Below, piece by piece: positions 1-11,500 of a stretch of 64,000 bases of DNA; position 1 is the first letter of the stretch, and each line of letters opens with the position of its first letter. Both the position numbers and the translations under genes were made by a program. The DNA comes from Eleusine coracana subsp. coracana (lineage: Eukaryota > Streptophyta > Magnoliopsida > Poales > Poaceae), in contig CM064429.1 of NCBI GenBank assembly GCA_032690845.1, positions 21,611,807-21,675,806 on the forward strand. Direction: 5' to 3'. The notes under the pieces were generated by a model. That model was not told the DNA's origin, searched no databases, and worked only from the letters and a program-made list of their open reading frames with translations.

Positions 1-2
1 TT

Positions 3-679
3 CAGGAGCAGATATTTCCTAGGTACGGAGTATCAAGGATAATAATTACAGATGGAGGATCCCATTTGACAAGAGGAGAATTTACTAGGTTTTTAACCAA
101 ATCTGGAGTTGAACATAAAATTGGAACAGCCTACCATCCCCAGACGAATGGACAAGTAGAAACTTCAAATAAGCAATTAAAGGAAATTCTGCAGAAGATT
201 GTTACAAAGGAAGGAAAAGATTGGGCCACGAAGCTTAATGGAGTGTTATGGGCATATAGGACGACATTCAAGACACCGATTGGTATGACACCATATCAAT
301 TCGTCTATGAGAAATTGTGTCACCTACCGGTGGAATTGGAACATAAGGCTAGGCTATAAAGGAAATGAATTTAGATCTTGATGCTACCGGCATGAAAAGA
401 AAGATACAAATAAGCGAATTGGAAGAGATGCGATTGCGTGCATATGAAAATGCGGCCATATACAAAGAGAAAACAAAGAAGTGGTATGATAAGAAGCTTT
501 TGAAGAAGGAATTCAAGGAAGGAGATCGAGTGCTCCTATTTAATTCGCGATTCAGATTATTTGGTAAAGGCAAACTGCGAAGCAAATGGGAGGGACCTTA
601 TCTTGTGAATACGGTGTTACCTTCGGGAGCGGTAATCATAATGGATGGCAAGAGAAACAAGTACACGGTGAACGGATAA
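3..679 (+). pseudogene. Integrase C-terminal half of Athila-type pol (frameshifted)
   Basis: The frame is open from the window edge to a stop at 357-359 and resumes in another frame at about 365-679. The first segment contains the second catalytic Asp (in ITDGG) and the catalytic Glu (in NGQVE) with 35 residues between them, the D-35-E spacing of retroviral-type integrases. It continues with the conserved AYRT and GMTPYQ stretches and ends near PVELEHKA. The second segment resumes with the expected NLDLDATG, YKEKTKKWYDKK and GPY blocks of the C-terminal DNA-binding region. An indel of one or two bases near 352 explains the break. Integrase would join cDNA to host DNA; this copy could not make a full enzyme. 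It is distinguished from the CRM-like integrases in this window by wording and by the downstream ORF. Confidence 0.88.
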
Positions 680-1251
680 CGTCTAAAGGTATACCTAGAA
701 CCCGACACATTTGAATTAAAATCTTTTGATGTGTATTTCACTGCTTAGTACCCCGTGTGGTCGAGCTTAACGACATAAAACAAAGGCTTCTATGTATTTT
801 GATTTCCGTAGTTTTGGTAATTTAGTGTACCGCACCGATCGACATGTTGCTGCGCCGATCAGCGCAGCCCTACACTGATCGGCGCGGCAGAGTCCTTTTG
901 GTTTTTGAATTGGTTTTGAACCTTGCCTTTTTAAGACTCGTTAAATTCCACGAATAAGAGAAAGAGTCCTAGTCCAATTGAAAATCAAGGGATATAAATA
1001 TGAGGGGATAGCAAACCCATGGATCAACTCGTATTACATCGTCACCAGAACAAACCATAAGAGCAGAAGCGATGGAAGGCGGCGCATCGGGCAGAAACCA
1101 AGGCGGCGCCGATCGGCGCGACTCTGGAGCCGATCGGCTCGGCGGCAGATTTCCTTAGCCCTCTGCAAATTGGTCCTGGGAAGAAGTCGACGAAGTGTTG
1201 ACACCAACATGAGATGATCCTCTCATCTGGTCAAATCTGCGAAAGCAATTC
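680..1251 (+). other. B1 spacer between pol and the extra ORF
   Basis: No convincing gene. The stretch holds CGATCG-type palindromes centred at 838.5, 858.5 and 878.5 and a perfect pair of 14-bp palindromes at 1106-1119 and 1127-1140. A 79-residue open stretch (978-1217) overlaps this region but has no recognisable domain. Confidence 0.6.
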
Positions 1252-2403
1252 ATGAAGAAAAGCGAAGCTGACGTGTGGAATGCCGACAAGGTGAAGATGG
1301 ACAATGAACTTTGGCAGATGATGAAGAGAGTATTGGTGCGCAAAGGAAAATCTGTAGCGCCTATTAAAAGTGAAGCAGTTTCTCAAAGGAATACCATGGA
1401 AAGTCTTCTTGATCTTGCTAAGCCCTTATCGTATGAGGATTTCCTATCTTTCGAAGGATCATTGACTGAGCAAGAGAAGGAAGAGCTAGATGAAGAGAGC
1501 ACCCTCACAATCCATAGGTGCCGAATTTATAGTGAACATGACATTGCTGCCAAGTATGAACTCAAGCTGCGAGAGGAAGCCGAAGAAGCTATGTACCAGC
1601 GGGATGCGGAGAAGGATCTTCAAGCTAGAAGGGATGAATCCTTTCCCAAGGTCCTTACCGATTGGGAAAGTTTTCAAGAAAATAAGATTCATAGGAACGG
1701 TTGTATTACGGGTTGCAAGTATTTTTTTTGTGCTAAAGATCTTCAATGCAAGGTTGAACTCCAATTGGCAGAAGATCCAGCTTTCATACCTAGAGATTTA
1801 ATATATGATGATGGCTATCGCGCAGTTCCTAGAGGGAGGACACCTAAGGAGATTAATGATGAGATTTTACGAAGGCAGAAAAATATGGTGATCCGTGAGC
1901 GTAATCCAGAGCAGTTAGCTGAGAATATGAAGGAAGCTGCTAGCTGCGCCGATCGGCGTGACACTGGAGCCGATCGGCCCGACCTGAAGATGGCTGAATT
2001 TATTGATCTGACGGCTCTACCAAGTGAAGACGAAGAACCTGCTGCAAGCAAGTGTAAGACTACACCAGAGGTTCGCAGATCTGCTAGACTATCGGGTAAG
2101 CCAATTCAAAAGTATTCCGAACGAGATAGCGACTTTGATACGTCATACTATTTGGAAACTTTGCAAAGTGGTGATCCTAGTGTGCCTGGAGATTTTAGTG
2201 ATGATTTTGATATGCGAAGAAGCTTTGGTAGTCCTAAGTTCAAAAATCGGGAAACACTTGCAGAATGCAGTAATGATAGGGCAGCAAGAATTTCAACAAG
2301 AGTTAATGAAAATGCAGAGGGAAGTGGAGGAAGTCGCAGTGGTGGAAGAACACCACTGCGCCGATGGCTCAGCCTTTGTGCCGATAGGCTCAGAGGAATT
2401 TGA
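1252..2403 (+). CDS. Extra ORF in the env position of B1 (383 aa, function unknown)
   Basis: This is a single open frame of 383 codons between pol and the 3' LTR, the place where Athila-lineage elements often carry an additional ORF. I see no signal peptide, no convincing membrane helix and no known domain, so it is not a recognisable envelope. The protein is highly charged. Roughly residues 75-125 are Glu/Lys/Arg-rich and could be helical. At about 275-290 there is a basic stretch (RRSARLSGKPIQ) that resembles a nuclear-localisation or AT-hook-like segment. Two paired palindromes fall inside the frame and are read as CADRR...ADRP and CADRL. The start at 1252 is simply the first ATG of the frame; translation could begin elsewhere. 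It may be intact, but expression is unproven. Confidence 0.5.
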   Translation: MKKSEADVWNADKVKMDNELWQMMKRVLVRKGKSVAPIKSEAVSQRNTMESLLDLAKPLSYEDFLSFEGSLTEQEKEELDEESTLTIHRCRIYSEHDIAAKYELKLREEAEEAMYQRDAEKDLQARRDESFPKVLTDWESFQENKIHRNGCITGCKYFFCAKDLQCKVELQLAEDPAFIPRDLIYDDGYRAVPRGRTPKEINDEILRRQKNMVIRERNPEQLAENMKEAASCADRRDTGADRPDLKMAEFIDLTALPSEDEEPAASKCKTTPEVRRSARLSGKPIQKYSERDSDFDTSYYLETLQSGDPSVPGDFSDDFDMRRSFGSPKFKNRETLAECSNDRAARISTRVNENAEGSGGSRSGGRTPLRRWLSLCADRLRGI

Positions 2404-2642
2404 ATAGAGCCTCCCCTTACAACGTTAAAAATCATAACCTGCAACCGCCTGCTTGCTGTCCTATCTGTCGAAGAAACATTGAGCGCATATATCTAGATAG
2501 AGATCGTGCTTACACGCATCAAAGAGATGTGGATCGCAGAATCCAGGATACAATCGAGATGAACGAAGTGGACTACACTTTTCTGATAAGGAATATAAGA
2601 CGAATTTTCCGAGTCTTGAACAGGCATGGTATGCATGATTAG
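2400..2642 (+). CDS. Short ORF with a CPIC motif downstream of the extra ORF
   Basis: An 80-codon frame overlaps the end of the preceding ORF by four bases (the ATGA-type arrangement). It includes CCPICRRN, which could be half of a zinc-binding site, followed by Arg/Asp-rich sequence. The overlap may instead mean that this is the real C-terminus of the extra ORF after a frameshift. I do not recognise a family and cannot tell whether it is translated. Confidence 0.3.
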   Translation: MNRASPYNVKNHNLQPPACCPICRRNIERIYLDRDRAYTHQRDVDRRIQDTIEMNEVDYTFLIRNIRRIFRVLNRHGMHD

Positions 2643-3959
2643 TGTGTTGAGTTTCTTCTCTTGCAATGAGGACATTGCAAATTTTGAGTGTGGGGGAAGG
2701 GCTTTGCCATTAGTCATAGTTTTTAAGTGTTTTTGAGTCTAGTTTCTCATTTGTTTTTCTTAATGAGTGTTTATTTAAGTTTGTTTGTTTTTCTTAATGA
2801 GTGTTTATTTAAGTTTGTGTGTGTGCTTAAGAGAGTCACGAGTCATGTTGAGAGTTGCTTCAAGGTCTTTTATGTAGTTTGAATTATTGCATTGTCTTTA
2901 ATAAAGTTAGCGTTGATTGTCAAATTGAAAGTGCCCCATGCTATTTATCTTGTCTTTCTGATGATCGATTGGTTGGTTACCACTTAACTTTTGAGCTTTG
3001 TATTTGTGAAAATTTCTTTTGACTCATCATAAGCTAATGCAAAAGCAAGGTCTAAATATGCCTACATAGCCGAGTGAATGAGAGCAAGCTACACATTTGA
3101 ACTAAGTGGATTGTAAGTAACTTTGTCAACTTTTTGCTCATGATTTCGACCAAGTTAGGAAAGGATGATCTATTTTGTTTAAATCTGTATTTCTAGCCAT
3201 TCTTATCCATTTAAATTCCTTGCTATCATGAAAACCATACATCTTTCTTTCTCCCTCCTCCTTGATACAACCTATATTCTCAATAAAAGGGAATTCAGAA
3301 AATTTCCGCTGCTGATACAAGACAGAAATTGCTGATCACATCGGGAATAGAAAAAAAAAGTGAAAGAAAAGAAAAAATAGACCGCGCCGACCAGGCGCAG
3401 TGTTGCGCTGATCGACGCAGTTGCAAAAGAAAAAAAAAGAGGTTATTATAAAAAATGAGGTAAAGAAAAAAAAAATTCCCTGAGAGGCAGTAAGGTCATC
3501 AAAGAAAGCAGATTTCTGATTATTTCTCATTCTTTGCCATTGTTCTCATTGAAATTCTTTTTAGATCTTCTATATTCCTCTTCTCCATTAAAAGTTCTTT
3601 TCCAAGAAAATTCTTTCTTAATAGGCATGATTGAGCACATTGTTGACATGGTTAATCTTATGGTTTAATTTAGTTATATAGCCCTCCAAGATCCACATAC
3701 AATCCTTGATTAGATAGGAGAGGGAAGGAAATAATACACTTGAGAGACCTAGAGAGGACCAAATGCTTGATGGTAATTTGATTAAGTTCAAGTATGATAT
3801 GTCAATTGGTTAAAAGGAGATGAGAGAAAATCTTTGTGGTGGGATAACGAGTAAAAATGATGATTGAGATTGATTGCATGAGAGATGGTGTGAAAATTCT
3901 TATTACATATTTGATTTTGTATTGCTCGAGGACTAGCAATGATATGAGTGTGGGGGAAC
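2643..3959 (+). other. B1 3' spacer and polypurine region
   Basis: Non-coding. A G-rich stretch at about 2688-2699 and a second at about 3946-3957 (gagtgtgggggaa) resemble the polypurine tract of Athila elements; the second abuts the LTR. A short direct duplication of tttgtttttcttaatgagtg lies near 2750-2810. A degenerate palindrome pair is near 3384-3417. Otherwise A/T-rich, no gene seen. Confidence 0.6.
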
Positions 3960-5061
3960 TATTGGTGGTTTCTAGACGCCCATTTTATCTACCAAAAAGG
4001 GATGTTTTGCATCTTATTTTGGTGGTTTGGACTAACAATTAACCCCATATTTGCAAATATTTGTAGTTGTTCTGTTTTGGATGTAATCACAGGAAACAGG
4101 TGTAAAACAGGGCAATTATGGATAAAGAGCTAAAGAGTAACGAAGATGGGCCAGATGCGGAGCCGCGCCGATCGGCACGAGCCTGTGCCGATCGGCGCAG
4201 CAGGGAATGATGACGAAAACATGATCCGGTCCAGGAAAGACGAAGGCCCAGCCCAGTATGAGTTAGAGTCAGTGGAAGTTGACCTAATCCCGTCGAGTAT
4301 AAAAGGAAGATAATTATCAAGAGCCAAAGGGAGACCAAGGAGGGACGGCAATCGCGAGAATCAATTATCAGAACTAGGGTTCCAGGATATTGGCGGCAGA
4401 GGTTGGTCAACACCGACGAGATCCACCAGAAGGGAGGTCGCGCTGATCGGCGCGACGCTTGGACCGATCGGCTCGTGCGTATTCCAGCGCTATTTCTCAC
4501 CCCTCTGCTATGTCTAGCGGAAGGATGAGTGAGTAGTCTCATATTCTCTTCTCTGGTGCAGGGATCTGGTCATGTAACTCTCATACTTGTTGATACTCTC
4601 TCGATGAATTTAATCTATGTGATGAACTTTATTGCATATCTATCTATCCGTTTCATTAGTGTATCAGCCAATACACTTTTGCCCATTACATAGTGCAAGA
4701 AACCAGTGGGGAGCTAATAGCCTCTGTAGTGACAGTCGGGGTGAACGAAACCACCATGTCTTATAGAATATTAGAGTCATCACTCGAGTTGATAAGAGTA
4801 AGGTTGCATGCTAGTGAACCAATCCTAAGGAGAGAATCCTTCATCATCCTGTTACCTCTTCGATAACATCCACCTCCCACTTTCTCACCGTCACCATTCA
4901 CACCAACCAAACCATTGCAATTTGTTAGTAACCCTTTAATAGTATTAGTTTCGCTCGTTCCCTGTGGATTCGATAACCTTGGAATACTCTGAGGGAAAAA
5001 GAGCTACAATTGTACACCGTGCCCTTGCGGTATATAAGTGGTTGCGTAATTACGACCAACA
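3960..5061 (+). repeat. 3' LTR of B1
   Basis: About 1.1 kb. It begins TATTGGTGG directly after the polypurine stretch (probably a TG start changed to TA) and ends ACCAACA. A TATA-like TATAAAAGG is at 4298-4306. Palindrome pairs lie on either side of it (4171/4191 and 4446/4467). The last 120 bp closely match the end of the B2 LTR near 61950-62050, which supports the boundary. The 5' end is inferred from the polypurine tract, because no second LTR is visible. Confidence 0.7.
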
Positions 5062-5230
5062 CCAGCATCACTTTAATCACCAATTTTACCTGTTTCTGCA
5101 ATAAAGCTCCAAAACATTGCATATACAAATATATAGACAATATCATAGGTAAATGGCCTAAATTAGTATCAATTATGCTCTAATTGGGGTAACATTCACA
5201 TATAAAAGGGGCACTTGGGAAGTGCCAACA
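5062..5230 (-). repeat. LTR fragment of a second Athila-type element (B3)
   Basis: Read on the minus strand from 5230 this begins TGTTGGCACTTCCCAAG and is nearly identical to the first about 165 bp of the B2 LTR starting at 60473. The rest of B3 would lie left of the window; B1 interrupts it at 5061/5062. The right border is the LTR start, so element C continues from 5231. Confidence 0.8.
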
Positions 5231-5571
5231 GTGGCGGGGGTGGCCGCTCTCTGTCTCCATTTCCGTGACTATTGACTGCGGCGTTGTCCTCGGATGCGTT
5301 CTCGCCATGTTGGTTGTGTCCGTCCATCTTGGATTGACTTCTTCTTCTGGTGAAGGGGAGGGAGAGTCAAGCCTATTGGCCTTTATTTCTTAGTTTTTTA
5401 TGTTTATTTATGGCACACAAGTTCACTCAATCAAAGACCCAAATAGCACTCAACCACACAAGCATCATACATTTCTTATTTTACACAACAATTCTAGGCG
5501 TACATGATTCATTATTCATGGTACATGGTTCATGTGCCTAGTACTAACGATCTAGGTCTGGAGTCTTGGGT
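5231..5571 (-). other. C internal sequence downstream of its ORF
   Basis: Non-coding as far as I can see. The left 150 bp is G/C-rich, the rest A/T-rich. No motif recognised. Confidence 0.4.
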
Positions 5572-6684
5572 CTACTCGTCGACGACTTCGATAGGGTCTT
5601 CCTCTAATCCTTCCTGAGCTTCCATCGGTTCCTCTTCAGTTTTCGGGATGGTCTCTTCCTGGGAGTGGCTGGTCAAGCCTGTGGAATTGCTGCTAGAGTC
5701 TGTCTCTGAGTCTGAGTCGCCTTCTGGGCCCCTCGGGGCGGTACGGAATGCCATCTCCTCCACCTTGCCCTTAATGGCAGTGCGTGTCTCGGGGCTCAAC
5801 ACTGGCGCCGAGTCTGGGAATACGTAGCGTCCACTTGGTAGTTGTATGAATGCCCTTTTCCTAGGAGTGAGTCTGGTCCTGCATTTGGGCGGTGGAGGCA
5901 TTTCCTGAAGAGTCCTTGTAGCCTGGGAGTCGGTGGCTCCTGGGGTACACCATGTGAACATGGTACCATGTGCCAGCGGAGTGGTGCGTGAGCAGGTACT
6001 CCTGGACAATCCATCCTCCTTAGGCTTCGGGGTCTTGGCTTCTTCGAGAGCCTTCTTCAAGTTCTTTATCTCTTCCTATGCTGCCTCCAATTCTGTACAT
6101 ATAGCGTCCCTCTAGTGCACGACTTCCTCAATGTCAGAATCCTTCTTCCTAATGGTTTCTCCTATCTCGGCTCGAACGGAACTCAGTTGCTGCTTGAGAG
6201 TCTCGATCTCAACTTTGTCGAGAAGCATTTGTTGAGTCTTAGCCTCCGTTTCTATGACCAGATGTTTTTTATCTATCCTGAGTCCTTTGGAGCAGTTCTT
6301 CTCATCTACCCACTGATGTAGGAGGGTCTCTGTGAGGCGATCCAATGCTATCAGGTACTCTGCGGTGGCTCCCAGCGTTGGGTCTGTCACAGTGCGAGTA
6401 GGTCCTCCAAGGCAGAGGGTACAGTGTTCCCATACTGGGTTGCTTGGATCATGCACTGGGAAGTATCTGATGGTCGTATTGCCTGTTATCTTCAGTCCCT
6501 TGGTGCAAAGGTATAGTAGGACGTCTCGGGCCAAGATCTGTATGGTGTCAGTGAGGGCAACTCCTGTCTGTCCCATTGTGATGAAGTATGGGTCGGCTAG
6601 GGACCCAAAGACCAGACGGGCATGAACTTCCATGTTCGGGGCTCCATTCTCTTCATACTCCTGGTATTTATACTTAGGTATCAC
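5572..6684 (-). pseudogene. Gag-position ORF of element C (371 codons, two in-frame stops)
   Basis: One continuous frame reads from an ATG at 6684 to a stop at 5572-5574. It is broken by in-frame TAG codons at 6112-6114 and 6076-6078. Residues about 1-75 have an alternating pattern (YQEYEENG, a beta-like VHARLVFG stretch, then a helix ILARDVLLYLC) that reminds me of a double-stranded-RNA-binding fold. This is a resemblance only. Residues about 150-230 are strongly coiled-coil-like (KVEIETLKQQL, EEIKNLKKALEEA). The C-terminus is acidic and Ser/Glu-rich. There is no CCHC zinc knuckle and no capsid-like block that I recognise. Its position 270 bp after the PBS is where gag should be. It could be a gag-like protein of a non-autonomous element or an added ORF. 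Confidence 0.6.
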
Positions 6685-6950
6685 GAATCCGCCGAATGTC
6701 TAGATGACGTGTTGCAAGAGCATCGGAAAGCTTTCCACGTCTAAGGCATGGGTGTAAATCCATGCATTTTCGTCCATCTATAAGACAGGCATCACACTAG
6801 TGAGAAGGGGTAAGGGTTTATGGAAGATGTCAATTTTTTATCACAGAGTATGGGGAGAATAAGAGCTTATGGTATTAGAGGACAGGTATAGTGTAGTCAG
6901 GTGTCCTTTCATTCATTAATCCTATAGGTTTCATCCTATGATCAAGTATC

Positions 6951-6963
6951 GGCTCTGATACCA
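6951..6963 (-). other. Primer-binding site of C (initiator tRNA-Met)
   Basis: On the minus strand the site reads TGGTATCAGAGCC, complementary to the 3' end of plant initiator tRNA-Met. It sits two bases inside the LTR end at 6966. Confidence 0.85.
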
Positions 6964-7950
6964 TCTATCATACCCCTATCCGGCGTATGTCGTGTATTCC
7001 ATACCAATCCCTGGATCAGTAGTTGGTACACACATACAAATGATACAAAGTGATACAACGATCTTTATTTAGGTCCATACAGGGACAATAGAGTCATACA
7101 AGTTCTATGTTACAAGCCAAAGGGGAGGACATGCCTGCCCTAAAAGAAAATTACAAGCAAGCTTCTAGGAACTTCCACAGGCAACTCGAGCATAGGACGC
7201 AACCTACTCGTCAAACTCCTCGGGTGCTTCATCCTCGTCTTCGTTCTCTAGGGGAATTTAGTTAAAGGCAAGGGTGAGTACGTAAGGTACTCCACAAGCT
7301 CTACCTCTAGCAAGGGGGTAATACATGCATTTGGGAAGTGATCAAGAAATAAGGCTATGTCTCAAAGTTTTGTGGAATAGTGCAGATGCAAGGGCATACT
7401 TATGGAACCAATGGGGTTTTTTTTGAGAGGGAAAGCTGTTTTATAACTTTTGGTTGGTTGGTCCTAAGAGAGATCCAATCGATCCCAACAGTTCCCACTT
7501 TTAGCTGAGCCTTCCGACGCGTAGTCATAACGATTCTAGCACATCATGCCACATCTTCACCAAAACACGGGTTTCACTACACCCACTCACACGTCAAGGA
7601 ATTTCTAAGAGCCCAATGATTGGTGTGCCATGACCAATGACAACGGACATCTGAATGATTTAGGGTTGACTCTGCAGAGCTTAGTATGTTGTACCCACAG
7701 GATATGTGCTTTTAGCTACGGATCACATAGCGCTCCCGCTTCACCCAGGAATGCCCACAAGTCCACCACGAAGCTCAGGGATTCCACCATCATGACACTT
7801 AGTCACATCACATCAAGGCACACAGCCAACAATTTTGCCAAGTACTGGACTTATCATCACATCACCGCTCCAATCCCTGAGTTTGTTTCTACTTCACCTG
7901 GTGATACTTCCTTGCTGCGTTACCTAGGACCGCGTTAGTCCTACCCATAC

Positions 7951-8590
7951 TGATAGGTGTAGAGTGCCCGATCTTTCGGCGAGTGGAGATAACTTCGATT
8001 TGGTGGATGTTGACCCTCACGATCCGACTACGACGAGCAAGCCGAAGCGCCAATGCAATCGCTGAACCAACTTCCGGAGGATATTAACCTTGCGGTAAAC
8101 AAGATCAACCTGATCACGAGGATCAATTCTTACGCGCAATCGAAGAACGAGCAAGAATTAGAGGCGAGCAATCTGATGTATTGCACGAAGGTGGAGTTCT
8201 GAATTCACGTCGAGAGACGGATGTATAGCTAAGCTAAACTTAAAACAAAACTCAAAGATTACAAGGGGCGCAGCCCTTGACTATATAGGGGGAGGACGAG
8301 GCATCTAGGGCCGGCTGAAGTGGAGAGGCGCGCGGTGGAGAGGGAGTCGTGCGACTTGGGCCACGTGGGCCTTCGGGCGACATCATCCTGGGCCGTCGTT
8401 CCTTAGCATCAAAACCGTCTTTAATTCCTGGGCTCGAGCTCTAGTGATTGGGCCCTTGTACGTCGTCGTCTCGTTAGAAGATGGATTCGTAACTCGAGGA
8501 GGCGCGACGACGAGAGGTGGAGGCGTGACAGCTTGGTTTGGCGCGCCATCTTCCGTCGTCATTATTCGTATGTCGTTGATGTCCTCATCA
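7951..8590 (-). repeat. 3' LTR of A1
   Basis: 640 bp. On the plus strand it reads TGATAGGTGT...CCTCATCA, that is TGATGAGG...CTATCA on its own strand. The last 69 codons of gag-pol run into it. A purine tract (GAAGGGGAGGA on the minus strand) precedes it at about 8591-8605. Confidence 0.95.
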
Positions 8591-11500
8591 TCCTCCCCTT
8601 CTTGAAGTGAAGTCGTCCTCGACGGCAACTCATCATCCTCACCCAAGTATGGTTTCAAATCTGCAACATTAAAACTAGTGGAAACACCAAACTCCATGGG
8701 CAAGTCAAGAACATAAGCATTATCATTAATCTTGGTTAGCACTTTAAAAGGACCAGCAGCACGAGGCATCAGTTTAGAACGACGCAAAGTAGGAAATCTA
8801 TCTTTACGCAAGTGCAACCAAACCAAATCACCAGGTTCAAAAGAAATATGTTTTCTACCTTTACTACCAGACTTGATACTTTTTATTAGCAATGGCAATG
8901 TTGTGTTGTGTTTCTTCATGCAATTGTTTCATGTGATCAATATGAGCAAGAGCATCAAGATGTGGTTCATCTTCAGCATCAATAGCAAACAAATCAATAG
9001 GCGCCTTAGGAACATAGCCATAAACAACCTCAAAAGGACACATCTTAGTGGCAGAATGTGTAGCACGATTATAAGCAAATTCAACATGAGGTAAACAATC
9101 TTCCCAGCGTCTCAAATTTTTATCTAAAACAGCTCTAAGCATAGCACACAAAGTTCTATTTACTACCTCAGTTTGCCCATCAGTTTGAGGATGACAAGTA
9201 GTACTAAACAGCAGCTTAGTTCCTAATTTATTCCAAAGAGAACGCTAAAAATGACTAAGAAACTTAGCATCACGATCAGAGACAATTGTTTTAGGAATTC
9301 CATGCAATCTAACAATCTCTCTAAAGAACAATTCAACAACATTTGAGGCATCATCAGTTTTATGACAAGGTATAAAGTGAGCCATTTTAGAGAAACGATC
9401 AACAACCACAAAAATACTGTCCCTCCCCTTCTTAGTGCGAGGCAATCCCAAAACAAAATCCATCGAAATATCATGCCAAGGAGAAGAGGGAACAGGCAAG
9501 GGCATATACAAACCATGATTACCCAAACGAGATTTAGCTTTTTGACATGTAGTACAGCGTGCAACAAGGCGCTCAACATCACGGCGCATCCGTGGCCAAA
9601 AGAAATGGTCGGCCAACACCTCATGTGTCTTGAAAACTCCGAAGTGACCCATAAGACCACCTCCATGCGCCTCCTGTAACAACAAAAGACGAACCGAGCT
9701 AGCTGGAATACACAGCTTGTTAGCACGAAACAGGAACCCATCCTGCATATGAAATTTGCCCCAAGGTTTGCCATCCTTACAATGCATCATAATATCATGA
9801 AAATCAGCATCATTCACATATTGATCTTTCAAAGCTTGCAAACCAAAGATTTTAAAGTCTAATTGGGACAGCATCATATAACGACGAGACAAAGCATCGG
9901 CAATCACATTTTCCTTCCCGTTTTTATGTTTAATGATGTATGGAAAAGATTCAATAAATTCAACCCATTTAGCATGACGACGATTCAGATTAGTTTGGGT
10001 TCTAATATGTTTCAAAGCCTCATGATCAGAATGAATAATAAATTCGCGAGGCCATAAATAATGCTGCCATGTTTGCAAAGTTCTTACTAAAGCATAAAGT
10101 TCTTTATCATAATTGGAATATTTAAGAGCAGCACCACTTAACTTCTCACTAAAATAAGCAATGGGTTTATGATCTTGCAACAAAACAGCATCCAAACCAA
10201 TTCCACTAGCATCACATTCCAATTCAAACACTTTATCAAAATTAGGCAATTGTAAGAGAGGAGCATGAGTTAACCGTTCCTTTAAAGTGTTGAATGCGTC
10301 GTCTTGTGGTGCGCCCCACTCAAATGGCGCACCCTTCTTGGTCAGCTCATGTAATGGTGCAGCAATAGAACTGAAATCCCGCACAAAACGACGATAGAAG
10401 CCTGCAAGACCAAGAAAACTGCGAACCTGTGTGACCGTCGTCGGTTGGGGCCAACTCTGAATGGCGTTCACCTTGCTGCTATCGACCTCAATGCCCTGTG
10501 GAGTAACAACATATCCAAGAAACGAAACACGTTGCGTGCAAAAAGTGCATTTTTCCATGTTCCCAAACAAGTGAGCAGCACGCAAAGCACCAAAAACAGC
10601 ACGTAAATGATCTAAATGCTCATTCATGGATTTGCTGTATATAAGGATATCATCAAAATAGACAACAACAAATATTCCAATGAAAGGCCGAAGAACTTCA
10701 TTCATTAAGCGCATAAAAGTGCTAGGAGCATTAGACAATCCAAACGGCATAACCAACCATTCATACAAGCCAAATTTAGTTTTAAAAGCCGTTTTCCATT
10801 CATCTCCTAATTTCATTCTTATTTGATGGTAACCACTACGCAAATCAACCTTAGAGAAAATTGTGGCACCACTAAGTTCATCAAGCATATCATCAAGGCG
10901 TGGTATAGGATATCGATAACGAATTGTAATATTGTTAATTGCACGACAATCTACACACATACGCCAAGAACCATCTTTCTTAGGAACAAGCAAAACAGGA
11001 ACCGAACAAGGGCTGAGAGACTCACGAATGTAACCTTTATCAAGCAATGCCTGCACTTGACGCTGAATTTCTTTCGTCTCCTCAGGATTTGTGCGGTACG
11101 GAGCGCGATTAGGAAGCTGTGCGCCTGGAATTAAATCAATCTGATGTTCTGTGCCACGAATAGGAGGAAGACCCGGCGGCAATTCAGCGGGAAAAACATC
11201 TTTATAGTCCTGCAAAAGGTTAGCAACAGCAGGAGGAATATGCAACACAGGCGCCTCATCTAGTGAAACAAGCATACGAGAGCAAACTAGCGCATAGCAA
11301 AGCAGATTAGCATCATGTAATTCATCAAAATCAGCACGTGTAGCAAGCAAGATAGGGTTATTCAATTTGATCTCATGTTGAACTGGTGCAACAGGAGGCG
11401 ATGTAACCAATTTTGCAGCTTTTGTCGCTCGAGCAATATCATCTTTAACAACTTGTTCAGGTGTCACAGGATGAATAACAATTCTCTGACCCTTAAACAT

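Larger units (their letters stand above)
836..4470. repeat. Dispersed paired CGATCG palindromes of B1
   Basis: Short palindromes of the form GCGCCGATCGGCGC or GAGCCGATCGGCTC occur in pairs. Pair centres are 838.5/858.5/878.5 (a run of three), 1112.5/1133.5, 1952.5/1973.5, 2364.5/2384.5, about 3390.5/3411.5, 4171.5/4191.5 and 4446.5/4467.5. Spacing is 20 or 21 bp each time. Some half-sites are degenerate (tgatcg, cgatca, cgatgg). They lie in spacer, in the extra ORF and in the LTR, so protein coding does not explain them. Confidence 0.85.
1..5061 (+). mobile_element. Element B1: Athila-type Ty3/gypsy retrotransposon, 3' part
   Basis: The window opens inside the integrase of a plus-strand element. 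In order it shows the integrase C-terminal half (3-679), a spacer, an extra ORF in the env position (1252-2403), a long 3' spacer with two G-rich stretches of the form gagtgtggggga (about 2686 and 3946), and a 3' LTR (3960-5061). This order (pol, extra ORF, long spacer, LTR) and the integrase wording are typical of the Athila lineage. The 5' LTR, gag and most of pol lie left of the window. The element seems inserted in the LTR of a related minus-strand element (5062-5230). Confidence 0.85.
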
